64,000 bases of DNA from Bifidobacterium tsurumiense (GTDB lineage: Bacteria > Actinomycetota > Actinomycetes > Actinomycetales > Bifidobacteriaceae). Shown in pieces: positions 16,559 through 26,018 of the stretch. Under the pieces are notes generated by a model. That model saw nothing but the letters and a program-made list of their open reading frames with translations, did not search any database and had not been told where the DNA came from. The DNA lies in assembly GCF_000741765.1 (NCBI RefSeq), contig NZ_JGZU01000004.1, forward strand, positions 1-64,000. Reading direction: 5' to 3'. The translations under genes were made by a program, and so were the position numbers. Each line of letters begins with the position of its first letter. The stretch's first letter is position 1.

Positions 16559-19327
16559 ATGACTGATCAGGACAAAAATGCAGGTATTGAGGCACATTTG
16601 ACCCCTCTTCCTGACAAGGTTGGCGTGGACGGCCTTGAAGGTAAATGGCGCGAACATTGGGATGCCGAGCAGACGTATGCATTCCGCAACACTCGGGATC
16701 GCGCTTCGGTGTATTCGATTGATACCCCGCCACCAACGGTGAGCGGACATCTTCATGTCGGGCACGTATTCTCTTACACCCATACCGATATCATCGCCCG
16801 TTTCAAGCGTATGCAGGGCTTCGATGTGTTCTATCCGATGGGTTGGGACGATAACGGTCTGCCTACTGAGCGCCGTGTGCAAAACTACTATGGCGTTCGC
16901 GTGGATACTTCGTTGAAGTATGATCCTGATTTCAAGCCACCTTTCGAAGGCACCGACGGCAAGAAGATCGATGCCAAGGATCAGGTGCCGGTGAGCAGGC
17001 AGAACTTCATCGAGCTATGCGAACGACTCACGGCTCAGGATGAGAAACATTTTGAGGAATTGTGGCGCCAGCTGGGCCTGTCCATTGATTGGAAGCAGTC
17101 CTATCACACGATAGGCGAGCATCCTCGCCGTGTGGCGCAAAAAGCGTTCCTGCGCAATCTGGCTCGTGGCGAGGCATATCAGAAAGATGCCCCAGGTTTG
17201 TGGGATGTGACTTTCCAGACAGCCGTTGCACAGGCCGAGTTGGAATCCCGCGAATATCCCGGTTTCTACCACAAGATCGCCTTCCGTTTTGAAGACGGCA
17301 CTCCGTTGTATATCGAGACCACTCGTCCGGAATTGCTGGCGGCCTGCGTGGCTTTGATTGCCAATCCTGAGGACGATCGGTATAAGAAATATTTCGGACA
17401 GTACGTGTATTCCCCGTTGTTCAAGGTGAAGGTCCCTGTCCTGGCCCATGCAGCGGCAGAAATGGACAAGGGTGCCGGCATTGCCATGTGCTGTACTTTC
17501 GGTGATGTCACCGATGTGGAGTGGTGGCGTGATCTCAAGCTGCCAACTCGTTCCATAATCCAGCGCAATGGCCGCATTGTGATGACCACTCCTGATTGGA
17601 TTGAGGATGAAGGCGGCCGCGAGGTATTCGCTGAGACTTCAGGCAAGACCACATTCTCCGCTCGCAAGGTAATCGTTGATCGACTGCGCGAGTCCGGCGA
17701 TCTTGATGGTGAGCCTACTGCTACCAAGCGTATGACGAATTTCTATGAAAAGGGCGACAAGCCTTTGGAAATCGTCACGTCACGTCAGTGGTACCTCAAG
17801 AATGGCGGAACTGACAAGGCTTTGAACGCCGAGCTCATCGAGCGAGGCAAGCAGCTGGAATTCCATCCAGATTTCATGCGCGTGCGCTACGAGAACTGGG
17901 TCCACGGTCTCAACGGCGACTGGCTGATTTCCCGCCAGCGTTTCTTCGGTGTTCCATTCCCCCTGTGGTATCCGCTTAACGCCGATGGTGAGCCTGAGTA
18001 TGAGCATCCGATTACCCCGAGAGAGGATCGACTGCCTATCGATCCGACTAATGACACCCCTGAGGGATATGACGAATCCCAGCGCGATCAGCCCAATGGC
18101 TTCACCGCTGAGAATGACATCATGGACACGTGGGCCACTTCTTCTTTGACGCCACAGATCGTGACGCATTGGGAAGAAGCAGGAGAGGAAAACCAAGCGC
18201 TCTTCAAGTCAACATTCCCTATGGATCTGCGTCCGCAGGGTCAGGATATTATCCGCACCTGGCTGTTCAGCACTGTGGACCGCGCTCATCTTGAACATAA
18301 TTGCCTGCCTTGGGCACATGCCGCTTTGTCTGGCTGGATTCTGGATCCTGACCATAAGAAGATGTCGAAGTCCAAGGGCAACGTGGTCGTGCCGAATAAG
18401 CCTATCGAACAATTTGGTGCAGACGCAGTGCGTTACTGGGCGGCATCCGCACGTTTGGGACTTGACGCCACCTATGACGAAGGCCAGATGAAGATCGGCC
18501 GTCGTTTGGCCATCAAGCTTTTGAACGCCACCAAATTCGCCCTGGCTATTGGTCGTGAGGACGAGCAGCATCATGTTGGTGAATCCGCGAGCGCGACCTG
18601 GAATCCTGCCGATGTGACCGAGCCGCTGGATCGCGCAGCAATGGCGAAGATGGCTATGGTGATTCGTCAGGCCACCGATGCGCTTGATTCCTATGAACAT
18701 TCCAAGGCTTTGGAGGCTATTGAGAGCTTCTTCTGGCAGTTCTGCGATGACTATATCGAACTGGTGAAGAACCGCGCATATGGCACCGCCGACTCCACTG
18801 GTCACACTCCTTTGGATGCTGCTGTGCTCTCAGCGCGTACCACCTTGGGGCTTGGTCTGGATGCCTTCGCTCGTTTGCTGGCACCATATCTGCCTTATGC
18901 CACTGAAGAAGTGTGGTCTTGGATGCATGAAGGCGAAGGCTCAGTGCACCGTGCAGCATGGCCGGATCCCATGATGTATGCTCAGGCTGCGTTCAAGGTG
19001 TCTCCTGAAGTATTGACCCATGCGGGAGAAGCTCTGGCAGCTCTGCGCAAGATCAAGTCCGAAGCCAAGGTTTCTATGAAGACACCTATTTTGTCGGTGA
19101 CCTTAGGCGCTTTGGATGAGGCAGCAGAGGCCATTCAGAGTACGATGAGCGATATTGCCGAGGCCGGTCGAGTGGTTGGCAAGATCACTTTGGTCAGGGC
19201 TGCCGCAGCGGCTCGTGCTGCCAAGGAAGCGCTTGATACCGCCGCCGAGGATACGGAAGCGGTTATGAACGTGATCGTTGAGAACAGTGCTCTGGGCGAA
19301 CCTCCGGCAAAGCGCAAGAAGAACTAA
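16559..19327 (+). CDS. valS: valyl-tRNA synthetase
   Basis: About 922 residues. A class I synthetase charging tRNA-Val in the cytoplasm. The HIGH-type motif is HLHVGHVF with PTVSG before it, and the KMSKS loop is KKMSKSKGN at 18357-18383. An editing (CP1) domain lies between them, and the anticodon-binding domain follows (DDYIELVKNRAYG). The Ala/Glu-rich C-terminal end lacks a long coiled coil. ATG 16559 (MTDQDKNAGI) is preferred over a TTG at 16529. Neither has a clear Shine-Dalgarno site, suggesting a short or leaderless mRNA. A strong terminator follows 20 bases after the stop. Confidence 0.97.
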   Translation: MTDQDKNAGIEAHLTPLPDKVGVDGLEGKWREHWDAEQTYAFRNTRDRASVYSIDTPPPTVSGHLHVGHVFSYTHTDIIARFKRMQGFDVFYPMGWDDNGLPTERRVQNYYGVRVDTSLKYDPDFKPPFEGTDGKKIDAKDQVPVSRQNFIELCERLTAQDEKHFEELWRQLGLSIDWKQSYHTIGEHPRRVAQKAFLRNLARGEAYQKDAPGLWDVTFQTAVAQAELESREYPGFYHKIAFRFEDGTPLYIETTRPELLAACVALIANPEDDRYKKYFGQYVYSPLFKVKVPVLAHAAAEMDKGAGIAMCCTFGDVTDVEWWRDLKLPTRSIIQRNGRIVMTTPDWIEDEGGREVFAETSGKTTFSARKVIVDRLRESGDLDGEPTATKRMTNFYEKGDKPLEIVTSRQWYLKNGGTDKALNAELIERGKQLEFHPDFMRVRYENWVHGLNGDWLISRQRFFGVPFPLWYPLNADGEPEYEHPITPREDRLPIDPTNDTPEGYDESQRDQPNGFTAENDIMDTWATSSLTPQIVTHWEEAGEENQALFKSTFPMDLRPQGQDIIRTWLFSTVDRAHLEHNCLPWAHAALSGWILDPDHKKMSKSKGNVVVPNKPIEQFGADAVRYWAASARLGLDATYDEGQMKIGRRLAIKLLNATKFALAIGREDEQHHVGESASATWNPADVTEPLDRAAMAKMAMVIRQATDALDSYEHSKALEAIESFFWQFCDDYIELVKNRAYGTADSTGHTPLDAAVLSARTTLGLGLDAFARLLAPYLPYATEEVWSWMHEGEGSVHRAAWPDPMMYAQAAFKVSPEVLTHAGEALAALRKIKSEAKVSMKTPILSVTLGALDEAAEAIQSTMSDIAEAGRVVGKITLVRAAAAARAAKEALDTAAEDTEAVMNVIVENSALGEPPAKRKKN

Positions 19328-19346
19328 AATCTCAGCATCGATATGA

Positions 19347-19386
19347 AAAGGTGGCTGTCAGCTTGAGTTAGCTGACAGCCACCTTT
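19347..19386. terminator. strong terminator after valS
   Basis: A perfect 17-bp stem (19347-19363 with 19370-19386) with a 6-base loop. The arms begin with A-runs and end with T-runs, so it can serve valS on the plus strand and transcripts arriving on the minus strand. The 235 bases between it and 19622 show nothing else. Confidence 0.9.
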
Positions 19387-19622
19387 GATATTTCTATTCA
19401 CTTGAGTTAGATAAATGGTTCGCAGACTCATAGCTTCGGATTTCAAAGTGATGTAACAACGCTGATTTGTTATCGAATATGGCAATTCGCTTTGCATACA
19501 ATGGTGTCTTCAACCGATATCGGGCGTCGTATATTTATGAAGACATAGACATTTTTGAAATGCAATTGCACTAACAAATATCCTCAAGCCATATTCCCGA
19601 CAGCGCTATTGGGCATATTCAC

Positions 19623-20036
19623 TCAGGCAAAAACATCGAGAACGCCAGCGTCTCCCCCGGCTTCGGCAATGCGCTGATGACGCTTCTTTGCCTCACTCAC
19701 CACGAACATCCTGTACATATCGGCGATTTCAGAATCGAGACCGGCATCCTGGGCAATTCGACGCAGCCGATCCATCTGATAATCCTCGCGATGATAATCC
19801 GCAGGGGCAAAACCCGCCTTTGCCTTGAGTACCCCGACCTGGGCGGTGGTTTTGAACCGTTCGGCAAGCAATGCGATTATTGCCATGTCGATATTGTCAA
19901 TGGATTGTCGCAATACCTGAATGCGCGCCACAATACGCGCGGTTTCATCATCCTGTTTGGCTTGCGAACTGTCAATAAACGTGTTTTGCCAGTCGCCTGC
20001 CTCGTTGGTCTCCGATTCGTTCATATGATTCACCAT
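19623..20036 (-). CDS. chorismate mutase (AroQ class)
   Basis: About 137 residues from ATG 20036 (MVNHMNES). It converts chorismate to prephenate for Phe/Tyr synthesis in the cytoplasm. The helical AroQ pattern is clear: VLRQSIDNIDMAIIALLAER, then AQVGVLKAKAGFAP with the catalytic-site lysine, then REDYQMDRLRRIAQDAGL and AKKRHQRI. A non-conserved N-terminal extension of about 35 residues precedes the domain. The start is uncertain (ATG 20036 or 20024, or TTG 20057); no strong ribosome-binding site is present. It stands alone, not next to pheA or aroA. Confidence 0.88.
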   Translation of the reverse strand: MVNHMNESETNEAGDWQNTFIDSSQAKQDDETARIVARIQVLRQSIDNIDMAIIALLAERFKTTAQVGVLKAKAGFAPADYHREDYQMDRLRRIAQDAGLDSEIADMYRMFVVSEAKKRHQRIAEAGGDAGVLDVFA

Positions 20037-20342
20037 ACCCTGAGATTCAGCCCGCAATACGAGAAAATATCAATGATCAAGATTAATCATAATGCGACTA
20101 TTTTGTCTTATCCGTGAGCGTTTTTGATCGTGACGAATGCTCGAACAAACCAGATTCCTGCGGCAACTCATCTACAATAGGACTTATAGCAAAAATCATC
20201 GCCAGGAGAGGAAGCAAAGGATACATATATCGCAAATCAAACCCTGCCAAAATAAAACTGCTGTCCAAATCAGCAGCCGAGTTCCAAGTTAAAACAAACA
20301 GTGATCATCCTTGCCCTTGATTAGGTAAGCACCCCTACTATC
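20037..20342. other. intergenic region upstream of chorismate mutase
   Basis: No convincing gene. It must hold the minus-strand chorismate mutase promoter, but no unambiguous -35/-10 pair was found. The plus-strand frame at 20114-20320 has no family resemblance. Confidence 0.5.
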
Positions 20343-20382
20343 GAAGAGGCCAGACGGAGCGTTACCCCCGTCCGGCCTCTTC
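20343..20382. terminator. rho terminator
   Basis: A 15-bp stem with one mismatch (20343-20357 with 20368-20382) and a 10-base loop stands 28 bases beyond the minus-strand rho stop. No pronounced U-tract on either side. Confidence 0.65.
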
Positions 20383-20409
20383 ATCATTATCAGTTGTATT
20401 ATGGCCTAT

Positions 20410-22341
20410 TCAGTTCGTGCCGCTTGAAGTATTTCCGCTCTGCTGAATAATCGCGGCAAGGAAATCACGGTTGGAAGCGGTCTTCTTCAGACGAGGCACC
20501 AATGTCTGATAAGCCTGTTCGGCATCCAAACCACCGAAGAGACGGCGCAAACGATAGATAATAGGCAACTCATCGGCTGCAGTAATCAGTTCCTCACGTC
20601 GCGTGCCGGAGGCATTGATATCCACTGCGGGGAACATCCTCTTATCCGCGAGCTCTCGGCTCAAGCGAAGCTCCATATTTCCGGTGCCCTTGAACTCTTC
20701 GAAAATGACCTCATCCATCTTGGATCCGGTCTCCACAAGAGCAGAGGAAATAATCGTCAATGAGCCGCCATTCTCGATATTGCGTGCGGCACCAAAGAAC
20801 TTCTTCGGAGGATACAATGCCTGAGCATCAACACCACCGGAAAGGATACGACCTGAAGCTGGAGCTGCGATATTGTAGGCGCGTGCCAATCGAGTCATGG
20901 AATCAAGCAGCACCACAACATCCTGTCCCAATTCGACGAGTCGCTTGGCGCGTTCAATAGCCAATTCAGCGACTGTCGTGTGATCAGAAGCTGGACGATC
21001 AAAGGTTGAGGAAATGACCTCGCCCTGAACCGTGCGTTCCATATCGGTAACTTCTTCGGGGCGTTCGTCGACAAGCACCACCATCAGATGCACCTCAGGA
21101 TTATTGGTGGCAATCGCATTGGCGATATTCTGCAAAGTGATGGTCTTGCCAGCCTTGGGCGGAGATACAATCAGACCACGCTGTCCCTTGCCGATCGGGG
21201 CAACGATATCGATCAAACGACCAAGAATCTTGTTCGGAACGGTTTCCTGTTTCAGACGCTCCTGTGGATACAAAGGCGTCAACTTGGAGAATTGCGGACG
21301 ATTCGAAGCCGTTTCCACACTCATGCCATTAATGGCATCGATGGATTGCAGGGGCACAAACTTCTGACGCTGATTGCGGCGTTCTCCTTCACGCGGGGCG
21401 CGGATGGAACCATGAACGGCATCGCCCTTACGAAGTCCATATTTCTTGACCTGACCCATGGATACATACACATCATTGGGGCCTGGCAGATATCCGGAAG
21501 TGCGGATGAATGCATACGAATCCAAAACATCCACGATGCCAGCCACCGGCACGGTGTTCTCTTGTGGCTCTTCGCTGCGACGCTCCTCACGCTGCTCGCC
21601 ACCGCGCTCTTCATAGCCGCGGCCGCGCAAACGACGTTGATGGCCGTTGCCGCGTTGCTCATCCCCATTCGAATGTCCACGATCGTTGCGCTCACTGCGG
21701 TCATTGCGATCGCCAGAACGGTCACGCCTGTTACGACGAGGTGTCTCGCGCTCGTTCGTGCCCTCAGCAGACTCATCCTTCTGAGTTGGCAACGAGGCCA
21801 GAATATCATCCAGATCACGGACGGCTTCTTCGGCAGTCTCATGTTGCTGATCGTCATTGGCATTACGACGGCGACGGCGCTGATCCCCTTCGACATTGCG
21901 TTCCCCATCGCGACGCCTACGAATTCGCATACCATCGTCGGACTTCGGCTTGGCCGATGCATTGTCCGTCAATCCAAGCTCTTCCAACAATGTTGACGGT
22001 TCAATCGTTTCCGTCTCATGTTCGACTTCCTGCTTACGACGTGTACGCTTCACAGGTTTCGATTCCTGAACCGCCTGTGATTCCTGCTGTTCGTTTTGCA
22101 CGGGCTGGTCCTGCTGAACAGCCTGCGCCTCAGCGGTAGTGTCACGTGCAGTTTTTTCATTCGCTGCCTTTGGTGCGCGTACGGTAACGCCTTCAGGGGC
22201 TTGCCCTCCGGAGCGCGCAGCCTGCAAAGTCGCAAGAAGCTCGGGCTTACGCATCGTTGACGTGCCACGAAGTCCCATTTGCTTGGCGAGCTCCTTGAGC
22301 TCAGGCAGCTTCATATCCTCAAGATTTTGGCTAGTTGCCAC
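20410..22341 (-). CDS. rho: transcription termination factor Rho
   Basis: About 643 residues. An ATP-driven hexameric RNA helicase ending transcription. Order: Rho_N helical domain (MKLPELKELAKQMGLRG), a disordered region of roughly 200 residues rich in Arg, Asn, Asp, Gln and Gly (typical of actinobacterial Rho), an RNA-binding cold-shock-like domain (GIVDVLDSYAFIRTSGYLPG), then the ATPase core with P-loop PPKAGKTITLQ, VLVDERPEEVTDM, the Q-loop area and LLDSMTRLARAYN. GTG 22341 is chosen since AAGGAAAGG stands about 9 bases upstream; the frame upstream of it does not look like Rho. Transcribed alone between two hairpins. Confidence 0.96.
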   Translation of the reverse strand: MATSQNLEDMKLPELKELAKQMGLRGTSTMRKPELLATLQAARSGGQAPEGVTVRAPKAANEKTARDTTAEAQAVQQDQPVQNEQQESQAVQESKPVKRTRRKQEVEHETETIEPSTLLEELGLTDNASAKPKSDDGMRIRRRRDGERNVEGDQRRRRRNANDDQQHETAEEAVRDLDDILASLPTQKDESAEGTNERETPRRNRRDRSGDRNDRSERNDRGHSNGDEQRGNGHQRRLRGRGYEERGGEQREERRSEEPQENTVPVAGIVDVLDSYAFIRTSGYLPGPNDVYVSMGQVKKYGLRKGDAVHGSIRAPREGERRNQRQKFVPLQSIDAINGMSVETASNRPQFSKLTPLYPQERLKQETVPNKILGRLIDIVAPIGKGQRGLIVSPPKAGKTITLQNIANAIATNNPEVHLMVVLVDERPEEVTDMERTVQGEVISSTFDRPASDHTTVAELAIERAKRLVELGQDVVVLLDSMTRLARAYNIAAPASGRILSGGVDAQALYPPKKFFGAARNIENGGSLTIISSALVETGSKMDEVIFEEFKGTGNMELRLSRELADKRMFPAVDINASGTRREELITAADELPIIYRLRRLFGGLDAEQAYQTLVPRLKKTASNRDFLAAIIQQSGNTSSGTN

Positions 22342-22534
22342 TAGTGTTGCCTTTCCTTGGCCCCCGACGAACACCGCCGGAGAGCTGTATGAAAAAGATG
22401 CGGAAAAACCGCTATGAATGTTCGGCACCTTTCCATAGGCTCACGCCGAACCTTCCCACACAATACAACGCTGTCACGACCTGTGCAACACGACCACGCC
22501 GTATTTTGCTACAAGTTTGCTGGGAAAACGAGAA

Positions 22535-22605
22535 GCCCGCAAGCCATTCGATATCCGTACCGCACATTGACACAATGTGACGGATACCAGATTCAGCTTG
22601 CGGGC
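22535..22605 (-). terminator. long hairpin terminator of the FAD oxidoreductase gene
   Basis: GCCCGCAAGC (22535-22544) pairs with GCTTGCGGGC (22596-22605), with further imperfect pairing inward (ATATCCGTACCGCACATTG with AATGTGACGGATA). On the minus strand it follows the gene stop within 25 bases and is followed by TTCTCGTTTTC. Confidence 0.75.
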
Positions 22606-22628
22606 CTCGACCAAACTATTGTTGGCTA

Positions 22629-24242
22629 TTACTTCTTTTCGTGATAGGACTTCTCGGTATTCACCGACCACACATTGCGCTTGGAAGTCTTACCGGTCTT
22701 GATATTGTTCACGGCTTCGATAGAAGTTGCCATGGAATGATCCTGGTTGTTGTATCGGTGCTGTCCATTGCGTCCGACGCAATAGAGATTGCCGAAGGAA
22801 TCCAAGTATTCCACCAATTCAGGCATATGCTCATAGGTATCGAAGTAAGCAGGATAAGCCTTGGGCACACGTTCGCGATGCGAATCAAGCACATCCTGCT
22901 CGCCATTGATGATATGCATGCGAGTGAGCTCTTCGATGGCAAATTTCGTCGCCTCTTCATCGCTCATATTCCAGAAATCATCGCCCTCGGCGCAGAAATA
23001 CTCCAAGCCGACCCACACGGTATTGTCAACATCCTTGACCAGATACGGGCTCCAGTTGTTGAAGACCTGGATACGACCGACCTTGTAACCGGGATCCTGC
23101 ACATAAATCCAGCAATCCGGCACGATCGGAGGATTACCCAATGTCGGAATATCAGTGGTGTTCTTCAAACGCAGACGCTTGACCAACAAACCGACTGTCA
23201 CAAAGTCGCGATAAGGCAGACCATTGGCCACCTTGGTCATATCGGCAGGAACAGCCACCTTGTGCTCGTTCTCTTCGTTCTTACCGGCGGCGTCCAAAGC
23301 GTTGACCAGATCCTTCACCGGCATTGAGGAGATGAACTCATCTGCATGCAGTTCAGTGCGTTCACCGGCAGCGTTCTCGTAGACCACAGAAGAAATCTTG
23401 CCTTGATCCTGACGGATCTCCACCACATGGGCATCAGTGATGACATTCGCGCCAAGTTCACGGCTATTGCGTTCGACGGTTTCCCACAACTGGCCGGGAC
23501 CAAGCTTTGGATACCAGAACTCTTCAATCAGAGAAGTTTCGACTTCCTTATTGCTGCGCTTCTTGGGCAACAACTTGGAGAACGCATTCTTCAGAACCTC
23601 GATGATGCTCAAGCCCTTGACGCGCTGAGCACCCCAGTCAGCGGAGATCTCGCTCGGATGCCGTCCCCACAGCTTCTCGGTGTATCCCTCAAAGAACATC
23701 GAATACAGCTTGCGTCCGAAACGATTGATGTAGAAGTTTTCCAGATTATCTTCTGGCAACTTGTGCACCATGGACTTCAGATAGCTGAACCCTGCCTGCA
23801 TGGTGAGCTTGAAGCCCAAGGAGCGCAGAGTGTTTGGTGAAAGGGAAATAGGGTAATCGAAGAAGTGGCGATTCCAGAAAATACGAGAAACGCGATGACG
23901 CTTCAACATGACTTCATCTGTGGTCTCAGGATCAGGGCCGCCTGGTTCCAGATCATGATGGCGTCCGAGCTTCTTGTCATCGTAGGAAGGTGCGCCTTGC
24001 AATGGCAGAACATTCTTCCACCAATCCATGATGCGATCGTCCTTGGAGAAGAAACGATGGCCACCAATATCCATACGGTTGCCATTGTGCTTGACAGTAC
24101 GCGAAATACCACCGAACTGCTTCGTGGCCTCCAGTACCGTCACATCATATTGCTCGGATCCCCCATCCTTGACGAGTTCCCATGCGGCGGTAAGACCCGC
24201 AGGGCCGCCACCGATGATGACGACGGATTTTTTCTCTGTCAC
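22629..24242 (-). CDS. NAD(P)/FAD-dependent oxidoreductase, UDP-galactopyranose-mutase-like
   Basis: 537 residues. The FAD-binding Rossmann start is [18 protein letters not shown], followed by [15 protein letters not shown] and a conserved [16 protein letters not shown]. The mid-region [18 protein letters not shown] and the late [22 protein letters not shown] are typical of this amine-oxidase/UGM-like group, often found with surface-polysaccharide or lipid-linked sugar genes. The exact substrate is not evident. The start is well supported: GGAGG lies 8 bases before ATG 24242. It is monocistronic here, between the rho and acetyltransferase genes. It is not a classic GLF mutase by length (about 370-390 residues). 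Confidence 0.8.
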   Translation of the reverse strand: MTEKKSVVIIGGGPAGLTAAWELVKDGGSEQYDVTVLEATKQFGGISRTVKHNGNRMDIGGHRFFSKDDRIMDWWKNVLPLQGAPSYDDKKLGRHHDLEPGGPDPETTDEVMLKRHRVSRIFWNRHFFDYPISLSPNTLRSLGFKLTMQAGFSYLKSMVHKLPEDNLENFYINRFGRKLYSMFFEGYTEKLWGRHPSEISADWGAQRVKGLSIIEVLKNAFSKLLPKKRSNKEVETSLIEEFWYPKLGPGQLWETVERNSRELGANVITDAHVVEIRQDQGKISSVVYENAAGERTELHADEFISSMPVKDLVNALDAAGKNEENEHKVAVPADMTKVANGLPYRDFVTVGLLVKRLRLKNTTDIPTLGNPPIVPDCWIYVQDPGYKVGRIQVFNNWSPYLVKDVDNTVWVGLEYFCAEGDDFWNMSDEEATKFAIEELTRMHIINGEQDVLDSHRERVPKAYPAYFDTYEHMPELVEYLDSFGNLYCVGRNGQHRYNNQDHSMATSIEAVNNIKTGKTSKRNVWSVNTEKSYHEKK

Positions 24243-24445
24243 TTTGACCTCCTACATGCAGTACCAGAGATTTGGATTAACAAGTTCGAGAACTCAACAA
24301 GCTCTCTAAGCTTCGGTACGCGTTGCGATTCGGACACAGTATAGCATTACGAAACGTATCCAAACTGCAAATACACACCTGCACAAAGAACCAGCCCTTC
24401 GATGCACCGTTGAACCGAAGAGCCGCAATTACTTTCCCTCCCCTT

Positions 24446-24760
24446 TTAGGGCAAGGCGTCAGGGATATCGATATCGGTTTTCTGCACTTCTTCGACATTG
24501 ACGTCCTTGAAGGTAACAATCCGCACATTTTTCACAAAACGAGAGGAACGATACACATCCCACACCCACGCATCAGTGAGCTGAACATCGAAATACACGT
24601 CCTGCCCGGCGGAACGCACGTTGAAATCCACCTTATTGGCCAGATAAAATCGGCGTTCCGTTTCCACTACATATGTGAAAAGCTTGATGACGTCACGATA
24701 TTCCTTATACAGGGCGAGTTCAGCGTCGGTCTCGTAATTGTCCAGATCTTCGGCGCTCAT
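24446..24760 (-). CDS. possible internal start giving free DUF2469 protein
   Basis: Inside the fused gene, ATG 24760 opens exactly at the usual first residues of DUF2469 (MSAEDLDNYE) and is preceded by GGAAGGGG seven bases upstream, a better ribosome-binding site than that of the full-length start. The product would be 104 residues, the normal length of stand-alone DUF2469. Both forms may be made. This is inference from the sequence layout. Confidence 0.45.
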   Translation of the reverse strand: MSAEDLDNYETDAELALYKEYRDVIKLFTYVVETERRFYLANKVDFNVRSAGQDVYFDVQLTDAWVWDVYRSSRFVKNVRIVTFKDVNVEEVQKTDIDIPDALP

Positions 24761-25822
24761 TATTTCCCCTTCCGAGCCGCGTTTACGGCTCCGCCCCAGT
24801 GTGCGCCACCAGGCGTCCTTCGATCCTTTTCGATCCTCCGAAGAGAACGGCCAATTGCTGACATCCGACTTGGAATCATCCTGTGCTTCCTGCGTTTCGG
24901 AAGTAATTTCGGATTGCACGGATTCAAAATGGGACTCAGCATCGTGAGCTTTGCTGCCATCGAAATCTGACTTGGCCGCACGATTATCATCGTGGTCTTC
25001 TGTGCCGGCGGCATTCTCCCGCTTGGTCTTTTGCTTGATGGCGATCGAGTGTTCCCGCGCGCTAAGGGCTTCCTGCACACCGGGATTATCTTCGATCATA
25101 TGCATGCCGAAGGCATCCAATGAACGGATGGGATCATATTCGTCAGCCAAGGTATCCATGACGATAAGGTCCTGGTATTTGCCCACTTCGGCATCCCACA
25201 GTCCGTCACGAGCAGTGCCTGAAGGCACAAATCCCAAGGACTGGTAGACGGATAGCGACCGCGTATTCTTCTCAGGCACAGACACCCATATGCGATGCAA
25301 CCCCAATCCTGCAGGAGTCGAGGCAAAACCATAGGTCATCACCCTGGGCATCGCATCGCGAGAATACCCGCGACCACGGTAATCCTTGCCCAAAATAACC
25401 TGGATACGAGCAGAACGCGCCCAACCGTCAATGTCTATGAGGAAAATCATTCCGATGACATTATCGGTATTCGCCGCATCAATCTGGCCGTCCGCATCAT
25501 GATCGGCATCGGTGAGAATCGACCAAGCGATGGTACGTCGCGCCTCCGGATCACCGACCCCGGAATCGGATGGTGCCAGTCCCTTCGACCATGCCACGGA
25601 GCGTTTCACCCATGTCTGCACGATCGCCCGCTCGGAATGAACATCCTTGCCTGTTATTCCTGACGCGTTATAAAAAGCTTCCAATTCATCCAAGCGTGAC
25701 AAATCCTCAACACTTGCCGGCCGCAGATGGACCATTTCCCCTCGAATAGGCGGAATAAACAGCTGAGCCGGTAACTGTCGTAGCTCGGACTGTACTAACG
25801 GAGGTTCAGAACTCACGGACAT
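24446..25822 (-). CDS. GNAT acetyltransferase fused to a C-terminal DUF2469 domain
   Basis: About 458 residues. The N-terminal half is a RimJ-like GNAT domain (MVHLRPASVEDLSRLDELEAF, acetyl-CoA loop VILGKDYRGRGYSRDAM, then GLHRIWVSVPEKNTRSLSVY and LGFVPSG), so it probably transfers acetyl groups to an amine or protein N-terminus. A charged linker of about 150 residues follows, then a full DUF2469 domain (MSAEDLDNYETDAEL, ETERRFYLANKVDF, TDAWVWDVYRSSRFVK, VRIVTFKDVNVEEVQK). In other actinobacteria DUF2469 is usually a separate protein of about 105 residues. ATG 25822 is chosen because TGAGGAAA lies about 10 bases upstream; ATG 25858 abuts its AAGGA. The role of DUF2469 is unknown. Confidence 0.85.
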   Translation of the reverse strand: MSVSSEPPLVQSELRQLPAQLFIPPIRGEMVHLRPASVEDLSRLDELEAFYNASGITGKDVHSERAIVQTWVKRSVAWSKGLAPSDSGVGDPEARRTIAWSILTDADHDADGQIDAANTDNVIGMIFLIDIDGWARSARIQVILGKDYRGRGYSRDAMPRVMTYGFASTPAGLGLHRIWVSVPEKNTRSLSVYQSLGFVPSGTARDGLWDAEVGKYQDLIVMDTLADEYDPIRSLDAFGMHMIEDNPGVQEALSAREHSIAIKQKTKRENAAGTEDHDDNRAAKSDFDGSKAHDAESHFESVQSEITSETQEAQDDSKSDVSNWPFSSEDRKGSKDAWWRTLGRSRKRGSEGEIMSAEDLDNYETDAELALYKEYRDVIKLFTYVVETERRFYLANKVDFNVRSAGQDVYFDVQLTDAWVWDVYRSSRFVKNVRIVTFKDVNVEEVQKTDIDIPDALP

Positions 25823-25947
25823 TCGTTTGTGTTTCCTCACACGGTTGCAATCGGACATTCCTTCGTTCCATGGTACTCCGCAGCCCCTATGAAAGTGCAG
25901 TCCCAGCGATTGCGCAATTCATATCGAAGCCGACTGGATATGTCACA

Positions 25948-25978
25948 GGTGCATACGTCACCAACGAACGTATGCACC
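25948..25978 (-). terminator. gatCAB operon terminator
   Basis: An 11-bp perfect stem (25948-25958 with 25968-25978, GGTGCATACGT arms) with a 9-base loop lies about 40 bases past the gatB stop on the minus strand. No strong U-tract. Confidence 0.6.
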
Positions 25979-26018
25979 CTGCTAAATGCACCTTATGCGG
26001 AGTATCTAAGCCACTGAA

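Noticed and set aside
20114..20320. Plus-strand frame of 68 codons between chorismate mutase and rho
   Set aside because: GTG start, no family, no supporting signals; sits in a promoter-bearing intergenic region.
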